64,000 bases of DNA, from contig NC_052618.1 of NCBI RefSeq assembly GCF_016545825.1, positions 7,245,398 through 7,309,397 of the forward strand, written 5' to 3'. This document shows, piece by piece, positions 35,300 through 48,100 of the stretch. The position numbers and the translations under genes were made by a program. The stretch's first letter is position 1, and the number at the start of each line of letters is the position of its first letter. The DNA is from Eucalyptus grandis (taxonomy: Eukaryota > Streptophyta > Magnoliopsida > Myrtales > Myrtaceae). The notes under the pieces were generated by a model. The model had not been told where the DNA came from. It did not search any database and worked only from the letters and a program-made list of their open reading frames with translations.

Positions 35300-35312
35300 G
35301 CCTCTATCAACC

Positions 35313-37140
35313 GAATCTTTTGCTTCGACTTCTCCTTTTGAGCCATCAACATCAATATTAATTACTTTGTTGTGATCACAAAACTCTCTTTGAATCGTTG
35401 CCATCAGCTGCGGAGGTTAAAAAATCCATTCAAAACCAACCTCACTTGCTGACCCGCACTTTCAGTCGTCGCCATCAGAAGAGAAGATCGATACAAATTA
35501 CCTGTATTCGATCAGTCGAAACAACGCCTGCGAAATAGTTGGGAAGCCTCATCTTTTCGAATTTCCCCTACAAATCAACATTGCAGAGTCCAGAAACGTT
35601 TTGAATTCAGGGCATTGTCAACCGAAACAAGCCTCAAATCGAAACTCTAACCGGTCCAAAAAAAAAATTAAAAAAAAAATTCTGATCGAAAAACGCTAAT
35701 AGGACTTGCTCGCAGCCCCTCCTCCACTGAAAAGTGAAGCCCTATCTCCTGATCCCGCTCCCACTCTTGACGCTCAGCAAGAGAAGGTTTCTCTAATACC
35801 CTAAAAAATTGTCTGCTTGCTTGCTTTAGGATGCAGAAAACGACATGTTTTTATTTTTCCTACCCAGCTGCTAAATACGTTTAAGATGACACGTGAGCCG
35901 ACAGGTATGCTATTTAAGTATTTGATGGTGATTTTTACAGACAGAGTAAACAGGTGTTAATTTTAGTCCAAACATTTAATTTTAAGTGTCTGCGTGGTCC
36001 GTTTTAACGTTGGTGTTATTCTTTATAAAATGGTGTATTTTTTTTTTAATGAAATTCGGCTTAAAAATGGTTGATCTTGATTTCCTGAAAAAAAATTATC
36101 ATGTTAAGATTGCTTCACATAGTATTAAAGTTAGAAACTGAGTTCGCAAGGAAAAGGGGAGTTGCCAATTTCACAATTTTCGGTCAGTTTTGCCCGTATA
36201 GAATGTAATTTTGAATATTTGACTCTGAAAATTGATTGATTTTACAACAGGTAGAGCATTTATTTCCGTCCCTCCGTTATTATATTTAATTTAGGGAAAA
36301 ATATATTTCCAATCTAGCAATTACTGTATAGTACTCTCATTAAACAATCAATTCAGGAGACTATACCTGAGCTTTTAACGCACTAACTTTAGTGTTCTCA
36401 TGTATGTGTAATTACTACATAGTAATTTAAATTAATTTAAATTAAGTATATTAATATAAATGCGTTGGGGACAGTGCAAGATAACAAAAGGCAACGCTAT
36501 TAATTTCTCTCGCTCGGACGGTCATGCAACATGGACTTTTGTAGTTGAATTGAGGGTTGAGTTTTAACTTTCAAGCACAAGATAAAAATACTACATTGAC
36601 ATGTCCAATGAGAGAGGAGATCTTCTGCCCTGAAATATTGTTGGTGTATCAATCAATTATCATTTGGTGAGGTATATAAATGATTTTTGTATCTATGGTT
36701 GCAGTACGTTTTTTTTTTTTTTTAAATATTTATCACAAAAAGGCATAACTTTCATTAAGAATCGGAACTTAAACCATAAGATGGTTCAAAGTCGAAACAT
36801 AACAATGGCCAAAGAGAGTATGGAACCATAAATGCAGCAACATCAATCCCATTTAATGATACATATGCACCATAATAATTGAAGTGCATCGGAGTAAAAT
36901 CAGAATCAGAGAGGATATAAAGCCTGAAGAGCCTGAAGTGCAAGTCAAGATTAGAAGGGAGAACAAGCTTCAAGGATCAAAGTGCTTGCTTTATTCTACA
37001 ATCTTTCCTCCTCACCCCGCATTTCCTTCTACCCAATTAAATAACAGTGTCCAACTTTCACTTTATGCTGTCGGCATATCATTTATGAGTCAAGGCATGA
37101 TAGTTTTTTAGCTCTAATTTTTGTCCAATTATTGTAGATC
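35313..37140. other. No gene recognised
   Basis: 35313-35830 continues the duplicated segment beyond where copy B leaves the window. The rest is AT-rich with poly(T) at 36711-36722. The frame at 36884-37111 (KIRIREDIKPEEPEVQVKIRR) shows no family and may be chance. Confidence 0.35.
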
Positions 37141-37145
37141 ACAAG

Positions 37146-38608
37146 TAAATTTAGAGAAAAGATTCCTTGTGATGTCGTATGGATGCCTATAGATTATATA
37201 GATGGGTTTTGCTACTTCGCTTTTCACAAGGCATGGGATCCCATTTTGTGTTAACCCTATTATTGCCTTGTTTGGAAAAATTACAGATTACCGTCCTCCA
37301 AGTAGGTCCAATTTCACATCATATACCTCACTTTCAATAGGTATGAAACCACTCGCAACTTATGTTTAGAATTCACAGTTTTAGCCAATTTCAAAAACGT
37401 CACATAGTTATCACCTAAAAATATATCTACATCATGACATTTAACCTGAAGCAAAGCATATATGTACATGTACATGTAAGATGTGAGAATATTGTCAAAT
37501 ATGAACGAAAATATGTTTTTCATCTGGGAATGATCTTGAGGTAGATGGTGATATTCATTTTGGAAGTGAGGTAGGTCGTGTGGAATATGTTGTTCGTTAA
37601 TACACTTTTGAGGCACTGCAATGGTCTGTGTTCTTTTGATATTCTATTTTCAACCTAAGATACGGTGCTTGATGTAGAAATGCCATGCCTCACTACTTTG
37701 TCCATCGCTTCCGTACATTTCATCCACCGATTCCTTTATGGTTGGTAGTCACTTTATGTTCAAAACCTCTAAAGTGCATTCATGTCTGGGACGTCTTGCC
37801 TTGCTAATTTGTGTAATAATAAAAGGACCTAGGTTCAATGCTTAGTAAGCAGTAGACACATCTCTGGTAAATAAAGAGTGCCATTTTCGACAAGGAAATT
37901 GAAATGGGAGATTTTACTCTCAGACTGCTTCTCTGATCCAAAATCTTTGGTAGATAGTCTCCACCAAGACGGGTTCAAAGCGACCTGGATGCTTGATCCC
38001 GGTATCAAACATGAAGAGGGGTATTTTGTCTATGACAGTGGTTGCAAAAGTGATGTCTGGATCAAAGTAGTAGATGGAACTCAACTCCATCTTGTTGGGA
38101 TCTTGTTGTTTTTCGCTATGGTTTTGGCTAATCTTTGTTGTTGTCTATCTAGTTTTGCTTTTTCCTTTTCATCTTTTACTTTTTTGTAGCATTTGAAATT
38201 TAGATAACCCCTAAAATCTTTCAAAATATACAAATGTTGACGTGCTGAGTAATTTGGATTTAGCTGAAAATAAGTCTACACGTATGTATGTAAATGTTGA
38301 ATAACCGTTTGCTTGTCGGGGGAGGTGTGGCCCGGTCCTTGTGTAATCCTTGACTTTATACTGTCATCTGTCACCGGTAGGCTCAGTTACTTCAAGATTT
38401 CATTTCTAGTGGAGTCGGTATATGGCATGATATGAATGAACCAGCCGTCTTTAAGGTAATTAGTGCTTTTAATTTCTATCATTTTCTCCTGTTGGACTAT
38501 GGCTTACAACTTCTCTTTCAATCTGTGATGAAGACCATGCTCGAGAAAAACATTCTTAGGGGAAATGATGAACTTGGAGGTCTCCAGAATCACTCACTCT
38601 ATCATAAT
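37146..38608 (+). pseudogene. GH31 alpha-glucosidase (heteroglycan-glucosidase type) exon remnants
   Basis: GH31 enzymes release glucose from alpha-glucans; the plant cytosolic type acts on soluble heteroglycans. Four exon-like pieces keep the family's order. At 37147-37240: KFREKIPCDVVWMPIDYIDGF, the IPCDVVWMDIDYMDGF region. At 37917-38100: DPKSLVDSLHQDGFKATWML, DPGIKHEEGYFVYDSG. At 38381-38455: DFISSGVGIWHDMNEPAVFK, holding the nucleophile Asp of the W-x-DMNEP motif. At 38525-38608: EKNILRGNDELGGLQNHSLYHN. Introns with GT donors remain, so it is not processed. Frame changes and missing parts (N-terminus, acid/base and C-terminal regions) make it a pseudogene. Confidence 0.85.
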
Positions 38609-39180
38609 GTAAGTTTCCAGCCTTTTGCTAGCCTTTTGCTATTTGTAATTTCTGTTTTGCATTTTTTATTAATATTGAAATAGATAGCAAGCAATTTTGT
38701 AATGTATCCACCACGATTGAACTATAAAAGCAAGGTGGGGTTGAGTTAAAGAGTGAGTTGTTGTTGATTTGAGGTCAAGTGTTAAATGTATTCTATTGAA
38801 TATAGTAGGATAAAATACAATAACTTCTGGCTTTCCGCATTCTTAGCACAAGTGATGTCATCAACTTTTGATTGCTTCTCATAGTTGTAAATTTGGTGTC
38901 ATATAAAACGAATGGTGAGGCCGGCGGAATGGAATGGTGCCTTGCTTTCAATCTGTTTGTCTGAGAATCTTCTCTGCCAAATTTATGTTGTGCAATCTGA
39001 GAGCCTTTTCTCCCATGACCCCAATATTCTCTTCCATGTGTACAATCACAATCAAACCATTAATTTAAGAAAACTTAGGATGAGCTAGTGGAAGAAGAGT
39101 CCTTTCTTTGTAAAGCATTTGTAATACCACCATCGCAAGATTAGGTAGGAGGTTTACTTCTGATCGTTTGGTACTTTCAT
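38609..39180. other. 3' flank of the GH31 pseudogene
   Basis: AT-rich DNA, no further GH31 exon or other gene recognised. Confidence 0.35.
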
Positions 39181-40552
39181 CATTTATAAGGGTTGCTTGC
39201 ATCCTTCACAAAGACATATGGCTTGAACATCCTTAGGTGAAAGTTTATGGGCCTGAAATTCCTAGAGAAAAGTGATTGGACATATATTTCGCCAAGTTTT
39301 TATCTATCTTGGCAGCTTTTGCGATCAATAGTGGTACATGCTCTAATAGACCTTCGTGAGAAGGTTTGACATTGTGCCACCTGAGATATTGTACAAAATT
39401 GATAAAAAAAAAAAGAAAAGTAAAACAGATGTATAGCTTTCACTGCAAATGCATCGGTAGGTACATAAACTTGAAAGGTTTCGGGTTTAGCAAATGAGGC
39501 CACATGGATAGATTAGACGTCTGTGGGGATTTCTTTGCAAATTGAAGACCGTAGATAGTAACCAAAATAGTAACAGTTTGTCTAAATGACAAATTTGGAC
39601 TGACAACCTATATACACCCCTTATCTTTGAAAAAGACATTGGTCTCGAGATGCGCATAGAACAATTTATATTTCCATTTAGTCACCTCCTTACATTTATG
39701 TCCATCATTTACCATCCCACATTTGTGTAATTGAGTTTGGAAGTCAACTAAAATATCATTGCCTGACCATGAGGGCGGCAAAACAGAAAAAGAAATAGGC
39801 TTGCTCTCACGATCAATAAGAAAAGTTCATCATACAAGGTAATATTTCACCTTCTTCGTCAACATTCCATTTGTTGATTTTATTTTTAATGTAAGTACTT
39901 CTCCCTTATCATCACAAATGACACACATCGTACCGAAAAATTCATCATCATTTTCCTCTGGTTTACCATTATTGGAGAGAAGCCTCATTCGAGCCTTTAG
40001 CTTCTTAAATTCTTTAGAAAATGAGAAAGCGCTAGGTTGTTATTTATCAACGCCCACTACTTCCTATTATACTTGTGTCAGAATATCTATAGCCTCGACA
40101 ATGGCCTCTAAAGGGGATCTAAGCACTCGAAATGCTATGGAAGTCCCTTCCTCATAGAATTGCAGGTCCTTACTATGTCTACGAGCATCTTCGCTTCCAT
40201 TATAAACCACAACATCAAGAGTTGGTACTGAAAAAAAAAAAAAAAAACTCCGAATCCCATGATTAAACTAAAGTAGAAGGTGAAATAATAAGAAAATGAA
40301 GACAGCCACCACATTCGAAGGATAAAACAAATTATGTGATCTTCGAAATTTGTTCCTGGTCATCTACTAAAATAACATTATGACTCCTCTTCCAACATTT
40401 AAATAGCTTATTAACGGGATTTGCACGATTGTTCTTTGGGAAATAACATCTTGAAAGTATGCTTTCAAGGACTGATTGCTATATAGGACTCAAATTTTTT
40501 TTGACTTGGCTTCAGAGAAAGGATTTCTAAAAATCAGTTGTCACATTAGGAT

Positions 40553-41358
40553 TGTGAGTAAGTTGTGTTAAAGAAGCTCTACATTAGGGAATTGATATGG
40601 TATTGAACAATTACTATATATTAGTTGTCTCATAACTCATTAACTAAAGCTTTCGAGTGAAGGTAGGTCCAATTAGATATATTGATAATCTTGAACTTAA
40701 CTCCCTCTTAGCAATCTTCCAAATGAAGGTACCGGGCTTCTGCTGCACTTTTAATAAATGGTATTAGAGTCAATGATTACAGTTTTTGGGTAGGTGGGCA
40801 CTGTAATAGGCATTGTAGTGTAGCAACACAGGCCCGTAGGGATGAAGTTGAGCCAAAAGGATACCTAAATTTAGGGGGAGTAGACCTAACACTAAGCTTA
40901 CACACAAGATGTAGATTTTTAGGATGCATATGTGGATGAGTTGCGTTAGGGAAGTTCCACATCAGAGAATTGATGTGGTGTTGAACAGTTAACATATCTT
41001 AATTGGTACCACCAGCCATTGCAGCGTGGATGGTAGATCATTTGACCTCCACCGAGGAGGCCAAGGTTCGAAGCCCATGCGAAGCAGGGAGGCTGAAGCG
41101 CTATGTGGTGAGTTAAGCGTGGCGTTGGGGTGGTGGTTTCCTCGCTAGCGACACCTGGGGGTTTATGTGGTAGCTGTCGGCCAAAGCGGTTCTTCCAGCA
41201 ACAAAAAAAAAAAACATATCTTAATTGATCCATAACTCATTGTTTTTATCTTTCAAGTAAATGTGGATCAAATTGAATATTTGACGGGCTTAGACTTGGA
41301 CTTCCTCTTAATGATCTCCTCTAATGAAAGTATCGAGCTTCCACTACACACTTCCAAT
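40553..41358 (+). mobile_element. TRIM retrotransposon with a SINE in its 3' LTR
   Basis: LTR1 (40553-40756, about 203 bp) and LTR2 (40931-41358, about 206 bp once the SINE and one TSD are removed) share TGTG..GAGTTG.GTTA, GAATTGAT.TGGT.TTGAACA and CTTAGACTTG/CTTGAACTTA blocks. TGGTATTAGAG (40759 on) after LTR1 is a tRNA-Met primer-binding site, and TTAGGGGGAG (40873-40882) is a polypurine tract about 50 bp before LTR2. The inside is only about 175 bp with no gene. Flanks AGGAT and AGTAT may be a diverged TSD; X copy 3 is uninterrupted here (56750). Size and structure define a TRIM. Confidence 0.7.
40991..41227 (+). mobile_element. tRNA-derived SINE with 15-bp TSD
   Basis: The body spans 41006-41212 (207 bp) and ends in poly(A). 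It is flanked by identical 15-bp repeats AACATATCTTAATTG at 40991-41005 and 41213-41227. A pol III B-box GGTTCGAAGCCC lies at 41065-41076, with an A-box-like GCGTGGATGGTAG about 40 bp upstream. These are the hallmarks of a plant tRNA-derived SINE. The perfect TSD suggests a fairly recent insertion. Confidence 0.9.
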
Positions 41359-41742
41359 AGTATAACTTGTGAAAGAAAGACATTGTTACTTATGCAAATG
41401 AGAATGGATCTCTCAATGAGACTGTCTCTTCTAACGAAAGCGAGGCAATGATACCTTGCCCTTGAATTCCCACTTACAAGAGTTAAGTGTTTTGCCGTCA
41501 CTTCATTTGTGTGAAAAGACATCATTAAGAGATCCATCTATGGTTGGTGAATTAAATGCCCTTCAGATTTTACAAACCAACTTCGTTCTGATCATCTAAT
41601 TTTGAGAAATTTTGCTACAAAGTTGTGCATTTAATTTTGAATAGCTTACTCATTAAACTGAGAATCTACTTTCCAAAAACTCTTCAATTTTGAAAGATTC
41701 AGGTACACCAGGTAATTTCAATTCAACATCACCAGGTATATA

Positions 41743-41775
41743 TATATTAATCACATAGACATGCGGCTTGAATGT

Positions 41776-41810
<35 letters not shown>

Positions 41811-41838
41811 CACATAGACATGCGGCTTGAATGTCCTT
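41743..41838. repeat. Short direct duplication around an (AT)n run
   Basis: TTAATCACATAGACATGCGGC... followed by TTGAATGTCC occurs twice, separated by a pure AT run at about 41778-41806. Confidence 0.9.
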
Positions 41839-42660
41839 ACGTTAAAGTTTATGAGCTTGATGTTCCTCGAGAAAAGTGACTAGACAAATATTTTGCCAAG
41901 TCTTTATCTATATCAGTAGCTTCCGTGATCAATGGTACATGATCTAACAAGTCTTCATGACAAAGCTTGACATCATACCACCTGAGATATGGTAGGGAAT
42001 TAATTGAGAAAAAAAAATAGAACAGAAGGACAACGTTCACCATAAATGTATCGATAGGCACATAAACTTGAAGGTTTCGGGTTTAGCAAATGATGCCCCA
42101 TGGATAGATAAGATGCCTGTGGGGATTTCTTTGCAAAATGAAGACTATAGACAGTAACCAAGATAGTTGTAGTTTTACGAAATGATTTCTTTGGATTGTT
42201 GACCTGTATCCACCCCTTATACAAAAAAGAAAAAGAAAAAAAAAAGACATAGATCTTGGGATGCACATAGGAGAGTTCATACTTCCACGCAGTCACCTAT
42301 TCTATATGTGTCGAAGCCCATCATCTACCATTCACATAAGTGTACTTGAATTTGCAAGTCAACTAAAATATCATGGTTCGACCATAGGAGCGTCAAAACA
42401 CAAAAAGAAAAAGGCTCACTCTCATGATCAATAACATATTAGTGTATCACATGATTTAATATTTCACCATCTCTGTCAGAAGATTCCATTTGTTGATTTG
42501 ATTCTTAACGCAAATTTCTTCCTCATTTTCCTTTGTAGGGTCAGACAAGAAATAAGATGATAATCTGTCACATGTTAAATTTCACCCTCTTTGTTAGAAG
42601 ATTCTATTTGTTGATTTGATTCTTAGCACAAGTAATTCTCCCTAATCATTAAGAGAACTG
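41743..42660 (-). repeat. Repeat family X, copy 2 (tandem with copy 1)
   Basis: From ACATGCGGCTTGAATGTCC it repeats the distal part of copy 1 (from 39200): YLRWYDVKLCHEDLLDHVPL, then FAKKSPQASYLSMGHHLLNPK on the minus strand. A 60-bp duplication with an (AT)n run opens it (41743-41838). Broken by frameshifts. Confidence 0.6.
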
Positions 42661-43560
42661 AGTCGAGATATTGTAGAGAAAGATTGTGAGTAACTTTTAG
42701 ATAAATCTCGCTCATGAAAATGCAAGATACATTTAAACGCAACAACTTTCTATGTTGCCTCAGATTCGGCAAACATCGCTTTAGGATCTATGGTTTAAAT
42801 ACGTGTCGGTAGCATCAAGCGAAAACCATCTTCTCAACATTTATGTACCACGAAATATAGATTCGTGGAACCATGCTAGATTAAGTCTAGTATTGTCAAC
42901 CAACAAAAAATGAACACAAAAGGCAATCAAGAAGGCTCAAATCGCTGACATCCATCATAGGGTAAACCACCTCCTCTTCGACCCACTAGCTGATTCTATC
43001 ATAGAGGCCGACGACAAACAATAACTTTCTTGGAACACAACTTACAACTTTCATAGTGATGTGCTCTCCAAAGAGCAACTCTTCTCAAAATCTCAAAAGT
43101 TGTTGAGTTGAAATCTCATTCTAATGAAAGATTCTTGTGGTTTTGGAGGATCCAGCTCCTTAAAGTAAAAGGCAAGATTCAAATGAGGAAAGGCTTACAT
43201 AGATACCTAGGCACCCAATGACGAGGAAGAGTGTAATAAGCGCTGAAATGCTTTTGAGAGTTGAAATTCAAATATTGTTTTTTTTTCATTTTCATTCAAA
43301 GTGATGAGAAAAACTTGTTTTATTTCAATATGGATTGAAGCATTTCTCATACAATAACAACTATTCTGAGTTATGGAAGCCATGGGTTTTCTTATAATTT
43401 AGATATGTTATTTTGGGTCAATGTATTAGGAATAGGATTACATTTCCATTGTGGATAATGTATCTAGCCCTACACACTCGTCTAGAGGATTTGCGGATCC
43501 CTCCTTCCTACACGAAAACTTTCCAAGCCCTGAATCATGGCATCCAAGTGAAAACATCGT
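42661..43560. other. No gene recognised
   Basis: AT-rich DNA between X copy 2 and the tandem array. No domain is recognised on either strand. Confidence 0.35.
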
Positions 43561-44070
43561 ATCCAAAATTTCTTCCTCATTTTCCTTTGCAGGATGAGAC
43601 AAGAAATAACATGATAATTTGTTATGTAAGGTAATAATTCACCCTTTTTGTTGGAAGATTGTTTATTTGATTCTTAGCGCAAGTACTACCCCCCCAATCA
43701 TCACAATCCGCACCCATCGTATCAAAATTTTCATTCACATTTTCCTTTATGGGGTCAAATAAGAAAATAAAATGATAGTCTATCACAGGAGGTAATATTT
43801 CACCGTCTTTGTTCGAAGATCTAATTTCTCCCCCATCATCACAAATCACATACGTCGTATAAACAATTTATTCCATGTTCTCCTCTATGGGGTTAAACAA
43901 TAAATAAAATGATAAACTATCACAGGAGGTAATATTTTACCGTCATCGTCAAAAGATTCCATCTGTTGATTTGATTCATAGGGTAAGAACTTCTCTCCCA
44001 TCATTTCAAATTCCACACATTGTATCAAAAATTTCTTCGTTTTCCTCTATCAGGACAGACAAGAAATAAT
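43560..44070 (-). repeat. Tandem array of an X sub-segment, about 3.3 units
   Basis: Units with TCCT.T.TGGGGT..AA.AAGAAATAA, ACAGGAGGTAATATTTCACC and GATTTGATTCTTAG recur at about 43583, 43743, 43881 and 44043 (spacing 138-162 bp). On the minus strand each unit carries a piece of the X protein-like frame (EN-EEFFDTMC...). The same sub-segment occurs once in X copy 1 (39850-39960) and twice near 42470-42610. Confidence 0.65.
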
Positions 44071-45107
44071 GGGCTTTGCCACTTGTAAGAATTTTCTTGT
44101 TATGGGCCTTGACTAGTATAGAATTTTTATCTCTTGCAATGCCATATGTTTTTTTATCGTCACTTCCCATAATTTTTATTCCCATTAACGATATGTAGTT
44201 AATGCGGCGGATATGCACAAATTTACTACTTTAATATTCTAGGTCGCTATAATTTTCATAGGAGCAACCTACAGAGTACCAATATAGGTATTGGCCTCGT
44301 ATGGTAACATGAATCTATGATGGTCGTCACAATCTTACTTGCTATCCCCAAGATGGGTCGTTCCTCTTTACCAATTCATTCTCTCTTGCTATCACCCAAA
44401 AATGGTAACACCTTTTTTTTTGCTGAGGCATGGCCACCATCGAGATTTCCTGTCCATAGTGTGTAATTCAACCAAAAAAGAGGGAGATGGAAAGAAATCA
44501 TGGGAGAAAGGCTATACAACAAACTATCATGATCGTCATGATCCACACAAAGGTGAATGGTAGGAGGACTCCATGGCTAAAAACAATTATACAGCAGGTG
44601 CCTCCATAATGGCTTACAAGTCTCTTGACTAGAATAGATTTTTTATTGCTTGCAACACCATATGTTTCCTATTGCCACTTACCATAATTTTTTATTCTCG
44701 TTAATGATATGTCATTAACACAGTGGATATGCACAAAATATACTACATTAATACTCGAGGTTGCTATAATTTTTACGATGGCATTTTACAGATTACCAAC
44801 ATACATATGGCACTACATAATAAAATGATTTTGTGACATTTGTCGCAATCTTACTTACCACCACAAATTCCCTAAGAGGGGTCATTCCTCTTTATCAATT
44901 CAATCTCTCTTCTATATCACCCGAAAAAACATAACACTTTTATTTGCTGAGGCATGACCACAACCAAGAATTCTTGTTCGTGGCGTGTAATTTGACCAAA
45001 TAAGAGGGAGGACAAAAGGAAATCATGAGAAAAGCATGTAGCAAATTGTTATGGTCGTTGTGGTCCTACTTGCGACGGTGGCACTACAAGCATCGGGAGG
45101 GGTTTAT
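44071..45107 (+). repeat. Repeat family Y, two adjacent copies
   Basis: Units of roughly 0.5-0.7 kb share TTGCTTGCAACACCATATGT, GGCGGATATGCACAAA, AATCTTACTTGC, GAGAGGGGTCATTCCTCTTT, GAGGCATGACCAC and AAATCATGAGAAA blocks. Copies end near 44600 and 45107, the second being cut by the solo LTR. Other copies: 48895-49590 (minus), 50080-50435 (plus), 57800-58310 (minus), 58390-59240 (plus) and part of 59790-60030 (plus). No coding function is seen. Confidence 0.65.
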
Positions 45108-48100
45108 TGTCACGCTCCAAACCCTGGGCATGCAACAACCCCTTCCTTGGTTGATATAAAGCGACATTCCAGGACTTGTTGCCAACCCTTCATTTTTATT
45201 GCACATGCGGAAGGGTACAAACAGTCTCCATACAACATAGATAAGGGAAAGAAAAGCATAACAACAATTTTCACAAAACAAACTTTCATAAACACCAAAG
45301 GTTCTTATACAAGGTCTATCTAAAAAAGAACTACTAAGCCACCTATGCTCCTGACCCTTCCACCTCAAGCTCTTGGTTCTTCACATTAGGAGCCTAAAAA
45401 TGGTTATACAATAACCAATGAGATTAAAATCTCAGCGAGTCCTCCCCTAAGCCCACGGTTAGAACACTAACTCAACTTGGGGTATCTCTCCAAAACCACC
45501 CCCCACAAACTTACCACAACTAACAACCAACAATCAACAAATCACAACAATCAGGGTCAACTACTAACTACATAGTCAGTTCGCATGCAACCTTACCTGG
45601 TATGCCATACCCTACATGTTGAATCTCCGCATAATACACGCAATGCACATTCCCATTAGATGATGTAGTTCATCAATCACATACGAGTTGCGTCACAAGC
45701 GATCTCACCTAGCCATTGCCACACCCTGCATGTTATCGATTCATGTGTACGTGCCAACTCATGCATAACCAGAACTAATGACGCTATGATTCTCATACGT
45801 TCTTGCACTTTAGCGCGCCACCTATCCCTCATCAATCGATCACTCAGGTCCCAATTATAAGGTAAAAATCATTATGACACATCCCATACCGTGCCATATA
45901 ATTTTACTTCATAATAAGGCCCTACCATCTCAACACTCACACGTATTCCACCTATTGATGACCCCCTCGGCTATAGCTAACTTTCCAATTAGTGCTCATC
46001 CACCTCAACACTCATACGTGCTCTAGTTATTAATAACCTCTCATCCATGGCTAACTTTCCAGTCAGCGATCATCCGACTTTCGCCGGGCTATCGATAAAA
46101 ATCAGGCTTCATCTCACCCCGTTGAGCACGACTACGTCTAATACTTCCGTTTAGACGGTATCCCAAAAGGGATATCATTCCAGAATCTACTGCGACCGGC
46201 TTCCGACTCCCGCCGGGTATCGCCCCCAAACTTCCGTTGGATGATGGTTCAACTTAGCAATCACGCAAACATACCTCCTCAAATCCTTCTCTCATAAAAG
46301 TGGTCTCTCTCCAATGTCCCTCGACAATCCATTATTCCCTTTTCTTTTTGTGAAAATCACTCGATTCATACGGATGCCCATGCATTTATACACTCAAATC
46401 ACCTCATAAGGTCAAAGCACATGAAATTAGACACTTTTCATTCTCGAGTGAACAGTGCGTGTGAACAGTGTTCCATGAACAGTGAATTTCCAAAATTAAA
46501 TAACTAATAAATTAAATCCAAAAGTCATTAAAAACACTAATTAAAGCAAGCAATTAATCAATTAAATTAACCAAGCTTAATTAAGCACATAAGCCATAAG
46601 TAAGCAAATAAAGCAAGATTGAATTAAAATAATCTTAACCATTCATCTAACCACCTATCTTAGGACTAATATAACTTAATTAAATCCCATAAACTAGAAT
46701 TAACACTAATTAAACCAACCATAAGAAAGTTTAGGCACTAATCAAAGAATTATGAGCTAAATTCACCTGTTAAACGGGTCGGAGACACGGACACGACGGC
46801 GACGACGGAGGTTACGCTTGAGAACCTCAACCATGACGATCCAAGGCAATCTTGGGGCTAGAATAACAACAACAAACACTACCTCCCACTGCAATCTTGA
46901 AGAACCAAATTGCAAGAAGAGAAAAGGAGATGAACGGTTGATCCGAGCTCTAGTGAGAGGATGGCCGGTGACCGGAGGCTTCTGGGGGTAGAGGGGGACC
47001 TCTTGGTAGCTGGGTTGGGTAGAGGAAGGGTTGGAATGGGAGAAATTAGGCTGAAATCACGAAACAGTGCACCCTGGCATGCTTCAGGCAGTCTGGTGAG
47101 TAGCGGCTTCTGGCCGGTCGGCAAGTCAATCGGCGGCTTCGTCCAGCGAACAGCCATGTCCTCCCGTACAATTTGGGTTCCCTGAAGACGATGGTGGGTG
47201 GCACGAAGGCTGATTCTCAAGGGAAGGCAACTATGAACTCATTTTTTTTGGAGGAAGGTCAACTAGAGTAGAAACAGGGAGAGAAGGAAAACATGGGAGA
47301 AAAAGGTACGAATTTGCTTGGGGCTAAAGAAGAAAGAGAGAGTATGTGAGGGCTGGTTTCTCTAGTTCTCTCAAGCTCTCAAATGCCTTTAAAATTTGAT
47401 AAAGCAAGGCTTGGGAGGAAGAAGGGGACAGCTAAAGATAAGAGGGTTTCTCCTTGGATCCTAAAGCCTTTTCTCTTATCCCATTGTCTCTTGGATAAGC
47501 CCCACTAATATTGGCTGTCTTCCTCAACCTCTTGGCAATCCACAAACTTCCCTTGCAAGCCAATGAAGTGGTCCAAAAGTGGTGGAGACCATGGCCTACG
47601 AATTTTGTACCAAATTCCCCTAAATCCACTTAAATTCCTCCTCAATTTTCCCTCAAATGAACCCAAATCTGTCCCTATAAATTCAGTTAAGATGCCATTG
47701 TCTCTCTTAGGATTTTTCCTCATCGATTTGTCCAACTTGAATCCCAAAAATGCGATAAAAAAATGGTCCTTTGACTTTTTGGGTAAAAAATGGCCCTACT
47801 TTGAATTTTCGCCATAAATCTCATTTTGCATAAAAATCTTCGAATGATGAGTCAACGTTCATAAAATGAATCGTGACATGACAAAACTTCAATTTATAAA
47901 GTCGGGTTTAAATTTACGATTAATTTCAATCTAATGCGATTTTAGCGTGACCTAGCCTATTGGGTAACTTTTAGGAATTTTCGGTGTAATTTACCCATGG
48001 TCAATTATTTTCGAACCACATTGTACATCTTCGACACATTGGCAACTCTCAGTTATCCCAAAAATCTCAAGGTTTCAAACACAAACAGATGGTACAAAAA

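Larger units (their letters stand above)
32657..35312. repeat. Duplicated segment, copy A (holds a Mutator-like insertion)
   Basis: From GGGACCCGAACGACACGTGG onward this matches 62284-64000 closely and colinearly for about 1.6 kb; the match resumes after the insertion at 34233-35290 (GCCTCTATC). It contains the (TAA)-rich stretch AGAATTAAAAGATT, AGGTAATATAGCTTAG and a broken coding remnant at 33550-33890. The copies differ by scattered substitutions and small indels. Confidence 0.85.
39180..41742 (-). repeat. Repeat family X, copy 1 (unrecognised gene-derived unit)
   Basis: The minus strand holds protein-like pieces shared by all X copies: a DVVVYNGSEDARR segment (40200), LQFYEEGTSIAF, a stretch ending DDEFFGTMCVICDDKGEVL (about 39925), a CI.V..P..SFR.T.TILVTIYGLQFAKKSPQ segment (39600-39510), and YLRWHNVKPSHEGLLEHVPL (39390-39320). 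Stops and frameshifts break every copy. X copy 2 follows in tandem and X copy 3 is at 55815-57160. A TRIM with a nested SINE interrupts this copy. No known family was recognised. Confidence 0.55.
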
